From: Candidatus Nealsonbacteria bacterium RIFCSPLOWO2_01_FULL_38_120
GTDB taxonomy: Bacteria; Patescibacteriota; Minisyncoccia; Minisyncoccales; GWA2-38-27
Assembly: GCA_001821475.1 (NCBI GenBank)
Contig: MHMF01000036.1
Location: 1 to 41,462, forward strand
DNA: 41,462 nt
Direction: 5' to 3'
Made by a program: the position numbers and the translations under genes. The notes beneath the pieces were generated by a model. The model saw nothing but the letters and a program-made list of their open reading frames with translations. It ran no database searches and was not told the origin of the DNA. Shown in pieces: positions 22,239 through 29,245 of the stretch (the stretch's first letter is position 1; every line of letters starts with the position of its first letter).

Positions 22239-25175
22239 ATGGATTTGGAGTTGGAAAAATTAAATAAAGAACAAAAAGAGGCGGTTTTACATAAAGAGGG
22301 CCCGCTTTTGATAGTTGCCGGAGCCGGGACAGGAAAAACAACTGTAATCACGAAAAGGATCGCTTGTTTAATTGAGGAGGGCATGGCAAAACCTGAAGAG
22401 ATTTTGGCTGTAACTTTTACGGAAAAAGCGGCTGAAGAAATGGAGGAAAGAGTTGACAAAATGCTTCCTTTTGGCTATGCGGATTTATGGATTTCAACTT
22501 TCCATTCTTTCTGCGAAAGGATTTTAAGGGATTACACTTTGGACATCGGCCTGCCTACCGACTTTAATGTCTTAGACCAGACAGCCGGCTGGCTTTTGGT
22601 TTATCGGAATTTTGACAAGTTTAATCTGAATTATTACAGACCATTAGGCAATCCGACAAAATTTATCCAGGCTTTGGTTTCTCATTTTTCCCATTGCAAA
22701 GATCAAGAAATTTACCCTGATGATTATCTGGAATACGCCGAGAAGCTGAAAACAAGAGACGATATGCCCGAAAACAGCGAAACAGAAAGAATAAAAGAGG
22801 TTGCCAATGCTTATCACGCCTACCAATATCTACTTTTGGAAAATGGATTTTTAGACTTCGGGGATTTGATAAATTACTGTTTAAAACTTTTCAAAAAAAG
22901 GCCTTTGGTTTTGGAAAAATACAGGGAAAAATTCAAATACATTTTAGTCGATGAATTTCAGGACACAAACTGGGCGCAATACGAACTGATAAAAATTTTA
23001 TCCGCTCCGAAAAATAATTTGGTCGTATGCGCTGACGACGATCAAGCAATTTACCGCTGGAGAGGAGCTTCGTTTAGCAATATAATTCAATTCAAAAAGG
23101 ACTTTCCGGAGGCGAAACAAATCTCTTTAGTAAATAATTACAGGTCTTTCCAGAATATTTTGGATTTGGCTTATAAGTTTATAAAATTTAATGATCCGGA
23201 CAGATTGGAATTTGTCAATAAAATAGATAAAAAATTAATTTCCCGGCAAAGCGGAGAAGGGGAGATAGAGCATATCAGCGCCAAAAATTTGAATGAAGAA
23301 GTTAATAAAATAATAAATAAAATTTTGGAAATTTTGAAAAAAGATAAAGAGGCGAATTACAACGATTTTGCTATCTTGGTGAGGGCGAATGACGCCGCAA
23401 ACCATTTTGTAAAAGCGCTGGAAAGGGCTGGTTTGCCTTACCAATTTTTAGCGTCGCGCGGGCTTTATTCAAAGCCAATTATTTTGGATATAGTTTCTTA
23501 TTTTAAGCTTTTGGATAATTATCACGAGAGTTCGGCTGTATATAGAATTTTGAATATAGGGTTTTTAGATATTCCGGTTGAAGATATAATGAAGCTTACG
23601 CGCTATAGTTCTCGCAGGACAAAATCGCTTTACGAGGCAATGGATGAACTTTCTTTAATTCCCGGAATTTCCCAAGAAGGAAGCGAGAAGATTATTTCTG
23701 TTTTTAGCTTGATTAAAAAACACAGCGCTCTTTGCCGGGAAAAACTAACTTCGGAAATGCTATCGCTTTTTTTGGAAGAATCAGGTTATCTTAAATATCT
23801 CGTGGGAAAAGAAAGCAAGGAGCAGATAGACTTTATCACCCAATTTTACAAAAAAATAAAGGACTTTGAAGCGGCCGGTGTTGAGCCGACTCTGAATAAT
23901 TTTGTAAAAGAAATAAACCTTGAAATAGAATCCGGGGAAGAGGGAAAAATTCAGTTTGACCAAGAACAGGGGCCGGATATGATAAAGATTATGACAATCC
24001 ATGGAGCCAAAGGCTTGGAATTCAAATATGTTTTTCTGGTGAATATGGTTGACAAAAGATTTCCGACTATTGGAAGAAAGGATTTAATTGAATTGCCCGA
24101 AGATATGATTAAAGACATAAAGCCAAAGGGAGATGTTCATTTGCAGGAAGAAAGGAGGCTTTGTTATGTGGCGATGACGAGGGCGAAAAAAGGGCTTTAT
24201 TTTACTTCAGCGTTTGATTACGGCGGAGCTAGAAAAAAGAAATTGTCGCGGTTTTTAAGTGAAATGGGCCATAACGAAATAATTACGAATTATGAATTAC
24301 GAATTATGAATGACTTGACAACCGAGAAACCGGCGCCGATAGAAAAAAGAGAGAAAATAAAGGCGGAGTATTTACCGGAGCAGTTTTCTTATTCTCAATT
24401 GGCGGCTTTTGAAAAATGCCCCTTGCAATATAAATTCAATTTTATTTTAAGGGTTCCAGTGAGAGGCAAGGCGGTTTTCTCTTTCGGAAAAACAATGCAT
24501 AACGCTTTATTTATGTTTTTGAAAGCCGCGGCTGAAAATAGCGCTAAAAGCCAGGATAATTTATTTGGATTTAGCGGGAAAAAAATTAAATTAGAAGATA
24601 AAGGTAATTTTCCCGGGCTTGATTATTTTATGGATATATACGAAAAGAGCTGGATTGACGAATGGTATGGAGATAAAAAGCAAAAAGAAGAATATTATAA
24701 GCTTGGGAAAAAAATAGTGAGAGACGCGCACTCTGAATTTTTAAAAAATCCGCCAAAGGTTTTGAAAATTGGTCAGGAATTTGCCTTGGAAATGCCATTT
24801 AATTTGAAAATAGGGGAGCGCTCATTGCGCGGAGTAGTGGATCGCATAGACGAGATGGAGGACGGAGTGGCAATTATTGATTATAAAACAGGGAAGACAA
24901 AAGAAAAACTAGAAGCCGACGATAAAGAACAATTATTAATTTATCAAATAGCCGCGGAAGAAATTTTCAAAATAAAACCAAAAATTTTAACTTATTATTA
25001 TCTTGAAGAAGGAAAAAAAACATCTTTTATTGGCTTTGAAACAGACAAAAATGATCTGAAAGAAAAAATAACACAAGAAATCAGCAGGATAAAAGAGAGC
25101 GATTTTTCAGCAACGCCTGGCTGGCATTGCGGTTTTTGTGATTTCAAAGATATTTGCGATTTTGCGGAGAGATAA
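22239..25175 (+). CDS. UvrD/Rep-type helicase fused to PD-(D/E)XK Fe-S nuclease
   Basis: 978 residues. Helicase part: Walker A VAGAGTGKTT (27-36), motif II VDEFQDTN (237-244), DDDQAIYRWRGA (266-277), and later motifs TIHGAKGLEF and VAMTRAKKGLYF. C-terminal part: RecB/Cas4-like nuclease with YSQLAAFEKCPLQYK, catalytic IDYKTGK (880-886), and an iron-sulfur cysteine set, Cys727 with Cys964, Cys967 and Cys973 (HCGFCDFKDIC). This is like AddA plus the AddB nuclease in one chain. It probably resects broken ends or removes flaps. Around residue 684 an extra NYELRIMN is encoded by repeat DNA that also occurs between genes. Confidence 0.9.
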   Translation: MDLELEKLNKEQKEAVLHKEGPLLIVAGAGTGKTTVITKRIACLIEEGMAKPEEILAVTFTEKAAEEMEERVDKMLPFGYADLWISTFHSFCERILRDYTLDIGLPTDFNVLDQTAGWLLVYRNFDKFNLNYYRPLGNPTKFIQALVSHFSHCKDQEIYPDDYLEYAEKLKTRDDMPENSETERIKEVANAYHAYQYLLLENGFLDFGDLINYCLKLFKKRPLVLEKYREKFKYILVDEFQDTNWAQYELIKILSAPKNNLVVCADDDQAIYRWRGASFSNIIQFKKDFPEAKQISLVNNYRSFQNILDLAYKFIKFNDPDRLEFVNKIDKKLISRQSGEGEIEHISAKNLNEEVNKIINKILEILKKDKEANYNDFAILVRANDAANHFVKALERAGLPYQFLASRGLYSKPIILDIVSYFKLLDNYHESSAVYRILNIGFLDIPVEDIMKLTRYSSRRTKSLYEAMDELSLIPGISQEGSEKIISVFSLIKKHSALCREKLTSEMLSLFLEESGYLKYLVGKESKEQIDFITQFYKKIKDFEAAGVEPTLNNFVKEINLEIESGEEGKIQFDQEQGPDMIKIMTIHGAKGLEFKYVFLVNMVDKRFPTIGRKDLIELPEDMIKDIKPKGDVHLQEERRLCYVAMTRAKKGLYFTSAFDYGGARKKKLSRFLSEMGHNEIITNYELRIMNDLTTEKPAPIEKREKIKAEYLPEQFSYSQLAAFEKCPLQYKFNFILRVPVRGKAVFSFGKTMHNALFMFLKAAAENSAKSQDNLFGFSGKKIKLEDKGNFPGLDYFMDIYEKSWIDEWYGDKKQKEEYYKLGKKIVRDAHSEFLKNPPKVLKIGQEFALEMPFNLKIGERSLRGVVDRIDEMEDGVAIIDYKTGKTKEKLEADDKEQLLIYQIAAEEIFKIKPKILTYYYLEEGKKTSFIGFETDKNDLKEKITQEISRIKESDFSATPGWHCGFCDFKDICDFAER

Positions 25176-25184
25176 TGACGAAAC

Positions 25185-25325
25185 TAAAAGCGTAAAACGA
25201 AAAGCGTAAAATTATTGTGTCGTTTCGCGACAATAATTATGACGGGGACATTCCTCGCCATAACCATGGCGAGGAATGTCCCCGTCATAATTGATACCTA
25301 AATTTTATATTTTTCGTTTTGCATT
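25185..25325. repeat. Intergenic hairpin repeat after the helicase gene
   Basis: A perfect 27-bp stem (25235-25261 with 25266-25292, loop AACC) with GACGGGGACATTCCTCGCC in its arm lies beside a smaller hairpin with TTTCGCGACAATAAT. Flanks AAAGCGTAAAACGAAAAGCG and CCTAAATTTTATATTTTTCG are the inverse of those at 18481-18610. Confidence 0.75.
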
Positions 25326-25335
25326 TTTAATTCCA

Positions 25336-25384
25336 AAAAAAGAGCCTGCCGGGAAAAAGGAATTGTCCTTTTCTGTAGCAGGCT
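25336..25384 (-). terminator. Terminator of the minus-strand gene
   Basis: On the minus strand AGCCTGC (25378-25384) pairs with GCAGGCT (25343-25349), with an inner AAAAGG/CCTTTT pairing, followed by a run of seven T. Confidence 0.75.
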
Positions 25385-25411
25385 ATAGAGATCGTTGAGC
25401 ATGGAAAATGC

Positions 25412-25723
25412 TTAATTGTCCTCCTCTGGTGGTACCGGCGAGATAATATGCTCTGGTTTGGGTCCATCGGCGTCGGAGAATATCTCGCCGAGCGGCACTC
25501 CGGGCTTCGGCTTGTCGTTGCCGTTGTCGGCATTGACGGCCAAATAGTCGTCAACGAGTTCTAAGATGATCGGTTTCATAAACTCCAACAATTCACCATA
25601 GGAAATCGCGATCATCCGCGCGACTTTTTTAATCTCGGACTGCGAGGGGAATATAATACCCCTCTCTTGCAGTTGATACTTGACCAACTTGAGAGCGATT
25701 TCGCCTTGCCGTTGCGGATTCAT
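25412..25723 (-). CDS. Hypothetical protein, minus strand
   Basis: 103 residues. The N-terminal half is helical (GEIALKLVKYQLQERGI, then SEIKKVARMIAISYGELLEFMKPIILELVDDYL); the tail is proline- and acid-rich. No known domain is recognised. It has a good Shine-Dalgarno sequence (AAGGAGA), a consensus promoter and an intrinsic terminator. Its codons are more GC-rich than those of its neighbours (for example CGGCGTCGG). This self-contained cassette between the helicase and the ATPase gene suggests recent acquisition. Confidence 0.7.
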   Translation of the reverse strand: MNPQRQGEIALKLVKYQLQERGIIFPSQSEIKKVARMIAISYGELLEFMKPIILELVDDYLAVNADNGNDKPKPGVPLGEIFSDADGPKPEHIISPVPPEEDN

Positions 25724-25797
25724 AGAATCTCCTTTCTAAATAAGGTGCTGTCTCTACGATAACCTCGTAGTAGTTTTTTGGCTTTGAACTATGTTAT

Positions 25798-25826
25798 ATT
25801 ATATTCCTATTATTAAAAATAGTCAA
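25798..25826 (-). promoter_or_regulatory. Promoter of the minus-strand gene
   Basis: On the minus strand TTGACT (25821-25826), 17 bases, TATAAT (25798-25803). A small hairpin CTACGA-TAACC-TCGTAG lies in the leader. Confidence 0.75.
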
Positions 25827-25853
25827 GCGGGAGTCGGATTTTGGCGCTAACTA

Positions 25854-25883
25854 TTGACATTGGTTATTAACATATGCTAATCT
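25854..25883 (+). promoter_or_regulatory. Promoter of the HTH-ATPase gene
   Basis: TTGACA (25854-25859), 18 bases, extended -10 TGC-TAATCT (25875-25883). It is back to back with the minus-strand promoter, only 28 bases apart, so the two may influence each other. Confidence 0.6.
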
Positions 25884-25907
25884 GAAATAAATCAAGTTAA
25901 CAATAAT

Positions 25908-26633
25908 ATGGAACTAAAAGAATTTTACACAACGGCTGAATTAGCTGAGATATTGGGAATCAGTAGGGTGGCTGTGTTCAACAAAATAAAGAAAGGCGAA
26001 ATAAAAGCTCTGAAAATGGGCCGTAATTTTGTCATATTCAAAAAAGATATCGGAGACATTGAAAATTTTTTGAGTAATTTATTCAAACTTGCCAAAGAAT
26101 GGGTTGCTTTTGAAAAAGAATTTCCTGAGCAATTTTATTGCCAAAACAGCGCGGTTTTTCAGGACCGCGTAACAAAAATGGAAACTTTAATGATCCAGCA
26201 CAAAAATGCAAAAAAGTTGTTTTCTTTATTAACATCTATCACCGGCGAAATAGGAAATAATTCATACGATCATAATTTGGGCCAATGGCCGGATATTCCG
26301 GGAATATTTTTCGCATATGATTTAAATAAGAGACAAATTATTTTGGCGGATAGGGGATTGGGAGTTTTGGAAACTTTAAAAAGAGTCCTGCCAGAACTTA
26401 AAAATCACGAACAGGCCTTGATGGTAGCTTTTACAAAAATAATTTCTGGCAGAAAACCGGAGGCGCGCGGCAATGGGCTGAAATATGTAAAGAATGTTAT
26501 TTTAAAATATCCAATAGATTTAATATTTCAAACTGGAGACGCAAAATTAACCTTAAAAGGGAATGGCATGGATGTCAATATGGAAAAAAGCCCGGTAAAT
26601 ATCCGCGGCTGTCTTGCTTTAATAACATATTAA
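25908..26633 (+). CDS. HTH (excisionase-type) protein with GHKL ATPase domain
   Basis: 241 residues. Residues 5-50 are a MerR/Xis-type helix-turn-helix (FYTTAELAEILGISRVAVFNKIKKGEIKALKMG). The C-terminal part has the Bergerat ATPase boxes: N box EIGNNSYDHN (114-123), G1 ADRGLGV (147-153) and G2 GRKPEARGNGLKYV (181-194). Such ATPases include SpoIIAB-type anti-sigma kinases. The next gene encodes a STAS-like protein 18 bases on, which recalls an anti-sigma/anti-anti-sigma pair but with its own DNA-binding domain. Targets are unknown. It may regulate itself or its divergent neighbour. Confidence 0.75.
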   Translation: MELKEFYTTAELAEILGISRVAVFNKIKKGEIKALKMGRNFVIFKKDIGDIENFLSNLFKLAKEWVAFEKEFPEQFYCQNSAVFQDRVTKMETLMIQHKNAKKLFSLLTSITGEIGNNSYDHNLGQWPDIPGIFFAYDLNKRQIILADRGLGVLETLKRVLPELKNHEQALMVAFTKIISGRKPEARGNGLKYVKNVILKYPIDLIFQTGDAKLTLKGNGMDVNMEKSPVNIRGCLALITY

Positions 26634-26651
26634 CTTTTGTAATTTGTAATT

Positions 26652-26942
26652 ATGATTATAGAGCTAAAAAAATTTGGGACAACTCTTTTATCGCGTCAGA
26701 CAGGGAAGGAGGCGGCTTTAGCTTGCCAGACATTATTGAAAAATATTAAGAAAAGTGAAAAAATTGAAGTTGATTTCAAAGGAGTTTTGACTTTTTCGCC
26801 ATCTTGGGGGGACGAGTTTTTGACACCATTGCTGAAGACATACGGAGAGAGACTAATTCTAAAGAATACAAGCAATCTATCAGTGCAGGCGACTTTAGAT
26901 ATATTGCAACAAACTATTGGTAAAAATTTTTCCAAAAATTAA
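26652..26942 (+). CDS. STAS-like domain protein (DUF4325)
   Basis: 96 residues. The segment IEVDFKGVLTFSPSWGDEFLTPLL is the hallmark of DUF4325, a STAS-like family found beside GHKL ATPases. The protein is probably the partner or phosphorylation target of the upstream ATPase; the Ser at FSPSWGDE is a candidate site. It ends 21 bases before ychF. Confidence 0.72.
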   Translation: MIIELKKFGTTLLSRQTGKEAALACQTLLKNIKKSEKIEVDFKGVLTFSPSWGDEFLTPLLKTYGERLILKNTSNLSVQATLDILQQTIGKNFSKN

Positions 26943-26963
26943 AAAAACGGCTTCAACTTTGGT

Positions 26964-28043
26964 ATGAGTTTATCAATCGGGATAGTGGGACTGCCCAATG
27001 TGGGCAAGTCAACGCTTTTTCAGACAATAACGAAAAAGAAAGTAAGTATAGAAAATTATCCTTTTTGCACTATTGATCCTAATGTGGGCGTTGTTGCTGT
27101 GCCTGACGAAAGGGTTGATAAACTTGCCGAATTGGAAAAGTCGGCGAAAAAAATATACGCTACTATTGAATTTTTTGATATTGCCGGTTTGGTTAAGGGC
27201 GCCAGCAAGGGCGAGGGGCTGGGAAACAAATTTTTAACAAACATAAGGGAAACAGACGCTATTGTTTATGTGTTGCGCGCTTTTGCGAACGAGAATATAA
27301 TAAATACCCAGATAAGCTTGGATATTATCAGGGACAAAGAGATTTTAGAAACAGAGTTGATGTTAAAAGATATGGAAACAGTTAGCAAGCGGATTAGTGG
27401 CCTGGAAGGGGACGCCAAAACCGGAAAAAAAGAAGCCATAAAAGAGTTGGGAGCTCTAAAGAGAATGTCTGGATTCTTGGAGGCCGGGAAAAGTTTAGTT
27501 GAGCAAAATTTTAGCGAAGACGAGATAAAAACAATCCGTCAATATCAGTTGTTGACGATGAAGCCGCGATTGTATTTACTTAATGGCAAAGACGAAGAAG
27601 CTCCGGAAAATATAATAGGCCAGTTCCAAAAAAATAATTGGCCCTTTCTTATAATAGATGTTTTATCTGAATTTGAAGCGGCTGATTTCAAAAGAGAAGA
27701 CAGGATTTCTTTAGGATTAGTTCCTGATTCGGAATTAGATATTTTGATAAAAAAGGCCTACGATATATTGGGGCTGATAACTTTTTTCACAACAGGACGG
27801 GACGAGACAAGGGCTTGGACTATAAAAAATGGACAGAAAGCGCCTCAAGCTGGAGGAGTCATACACAGCGATTTTGAAAGCCATTTTATAAAAGCGGAAG
27901 TGATAAACTGGAAGGATCTGCTGTATGCTGGCGGCTATGGAGGGGCGAGGGAAAAGGGTTTGGTTCGCACAGAAGGAAAGGAATATTTAGTGAAAGATGG
28001 AGATGTAATTGAAATAAAGTCAACGATTTGTCATAAGAGATAA
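26964..28043 (+). CDS. ychF: Redox-regulated ATPase/GTPase YchF (OLA1 family)
   Basis: 359 residues, full length. G1 GLPNVGKST, G3 DIAGLVKGA, an NGKD-type G4 variant (YLLNGKDEE, where OLA1 proteins prefer ATP), and the C-terminal TGS domain with ETRAWTIKNGQKAPQAGGVIHSDFE. It binds ribosomes and acts in stress translation. It is the last clearly chromosomal housekeeping gene before the mobile element. Confidence 0.95.
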   Translation: MSLSIGIVGLPNVGKSTLFQTITKKKVSIENYPFCTIDPNVGVVAVPDERVDKLAELEKSAKKIYATIEFFDIAGLVKGASKGEGLGNKFLTNIRETDAIVYVLRAFANENIINTQISLDIIRDKEILETELMLKDMETVSKRISGLEGDAKTGKKEAIKELGALKRMSGFLEAGKSLVEQNFSEDEIKTIRQYQLLTMKPRLYLLNGKDEEAPENIIGQFQKNNWPFLIIDVLSEFEAADFKREDRISLGLVPDSELDILIKKAYDILGLITFFTTGRDETRAWTIKNGQKAPQAGGVIHSDFESHFIKAEVINWKDLLYAGGYGGAREKGLVRTEGKEYLVKDGDVIEIKSTICHKR

Positions 28044-28052
28044 CCTAAAATT

Positions 28053-28235
28053 ATGAGAGTAAAAAAAGAATTAAAAGAACCCAGCCAAAAAGTAAAAGAA
28101 ATTTTTGACAGAAGAATAAAAGGCGAGAAGATTGCTGAAATTGGCAAAGTTTTCGGCATTTCAAAACAGGCGATTTGGGATCATTTTCAAAGACGCGGTG
28201 GAGACCCTTTCCGCCCTATTGACCCAAACACTTGA
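28053..28235 (+). CDS. Small helix-turn-helix protein
   Basis: 60 residues. IKGEKIAEIGKVFGISKQAIWDHF is a sigma-region-4-like helix-turn-helix, so it probably binds DNA. It starts 9 bases after ychF and may be co-transcribed. The end overlaps a promoter (28232). Whether it belongs to the chromosome or to the element is open. Confidence 0.65.
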   Translation: MRVKKELKEPSQKVKEIFDRRIKGEKIAEIGKVFGISKQAIWDHFQRRGGDPFRPIDPNT

Positions 28236-28260
28236 CAAATAATTTTAACGGATTTAATAT
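28232..28260 (+). promoter_or_regulatory. Strong promoter at the left edge of the element
   Basis: TTGACA (28232-28237), 17 bases, TAATAT (28255-28260). No gene follows for 245 bases, so it makes a long leader or a small RNA before the first element ORF. Confidence 0.7.
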
Positions 28261-28436
28261 TAAATTAGGATAGCTCTTATTAAATAATAAACATCATTTT
28301 TTAATTTGAATTTTTGCAATTAAAAACTGCGGGAAATATTACGGGGCTTTGCTCAACTTTCTCTGATTATAGCAACTCTTCCGAATAAATCTTAAAAAAT
28401 AGTTTCGTGTTTTTGAATGAATACGGTCTGAAAACG

Positions 28437-28505
28437 GCCTCTTCGAAAAAACGAACATAAGAATAGTCGATTCTTTTGTGTTCGTTGCGAGGAGGCTGTT
28501 TTTTT
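28437..28505 (+). terminator. Hairpin with T tract just before a small ORF
   Basis: GCCTCTTCG (28437-28445) pairs with CGAGGAGGC (28488-28496); inside, CGAACATAAGAAT pairs with ATTCTTTTGTGTTCG. Seven T follow, then ATG at 28506. It would stop transcription from the 28232 promoter unless opened, so an attenuator is likely. Confidence 0.6.
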
Positions 28506-28598
28506 ATGGAAAAAAAAATAAAAGTTGAAATTGTTGCAACTGACGAAAAAATTGATTTGGTAGATTTTGTTGAAAAAATAATTGAAATAAAAAAATAA
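28506..28598 (+). CDS. Small ORF, 30 residues
   Basis: MEKKIKVEIVATDEKIDLVD start, ending KIIEIKK at TAA 28596-28598. It is lysine- and glutamate-rich. The ATG follows the T tract of a hairpin directly. It may be a leader peptide or a tiny element gene; there is no recognised family. Confidence 0.4.
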   Translation: MEKKIKVEIVATDEKIDLVDFVEKIIEIKK

Positions 28599-28615
28599 AA
28601 AAATAAATTTGCGGT

Positions 28616-28677
28616 TTCGGTGAGGGAGGTGGCAAATTAAAACCTTTTCATCTCCTTCGCCGAAGTCAAAAGGTTTT
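28616..28677 (+). promoter_or_regulatory. Interleaved double hairpin (A-B-A'-B') at the start of the zinc-finger gene
   Basis: A (28616-28631, TTCGGTGAGGGAGGTG) pairs over all 16 positions, three of them G-U, with A' (28649-28664, CATCTCCTTCGCCGAA). B (28639-28648, AAAACCTTTT) pairs with B' (28668-28677). The arms alternate with only 7, 0 and 3 bases between them, so the two full stems cannot coexist. B' ends 1 base before the ATG at 28679. Confidence 0.75.
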
Positions 28678-28678
28678 T

Positions 28679-29245
28679 ATGGAAATTTTGCAAAGCGAAA
28701 TAGACGAATTGGAGGAAGAAGCTCTTTCTAAAAATAAATATTCCGATAACGAATTATTGGAAATTTTCCCGGAGGCAATTCCTTGCCTAAAAAGAAAATT
28801 GGGGTTTTTGAAAATGGAAGTAAAGGCGAGAGAATTTGAAGTTCTAAAATTATTATCCCGAATTTATAGCAGGACGCTTCAAAATAGTTTTGCCCAGTGG
28901 TTTTACTTGGAGGTGGTAAAAGTTTTGCGTTGCGAGGACATTGATGATTCAAAAAAAGAAATCTCCAAATTAAAATTCCTGCTTTTTCCTCCAAAAGAAA
29001 TCAAGGGAAAAATCACTCCTACTGAAATTCAAAGAGCGAAAGATAGAGATTTCCACGATTTATTGGAATTTAACAGACAGGGTTTTGCATTTTGCCCATT
29101 TCATCAAGAAAAAACCAAATCGTTCCATTTGTATAAAAATAAATGCAAATGTTTTGGGTGCGGGAAGTCCGTCGATACTATCCAATTTATCATGGAAACG
29201 AAAGGTCTAACATTTCCAGAAGCTGTAATGGAGTTAAGTAAATGA
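28679..29245 (+). CDS. CHC2 zinc-finger (DnaG-type) protein of the element
   Basis: 188 residues. Residues 1-125 are helical and not recognised. Residues 139-161 are a CHC2 zinc finger: Cys139-x2-His142, then Cys158-x2-Cys161 (CPFH ... CFGC), followed by VDTIQFIMETKGLTFPEAVMEL, typical of DnaG-type primase N-termini. No TOPRIM or archaeal-type primase catalytic domain is present. The stop overlaps the next ATG by 4 bases. It may load or guide a host primase, or prime with an unrecognised domain in its first 125 residues. Confidence 0.75.
   Translation: MEILQSEIDELEEEALSKNKYSDNELLEIFPEAIPCLKRKLGFLKMEVKAREFEVLKLLSRIYSRTLQNSFAQWFYLEVVKVLRCEDIDDSKKEISKLKFLLFPPKEIKGKITPTEIQRAKDRDFHDLLEFNRQGFAFCPFHQEKTKSFHLYKNKCKCFGCGKSVDTIQFIMETKGLTFPEAVMELSK

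Noticed and set aside
28236..28505. CRISPR array or further tRNA in the element's left edge
   Set aside because: There are no regularly spaced direct repeats and no cloverleaf; only a promoter, AT-rich spacer and one hairpin are seen.
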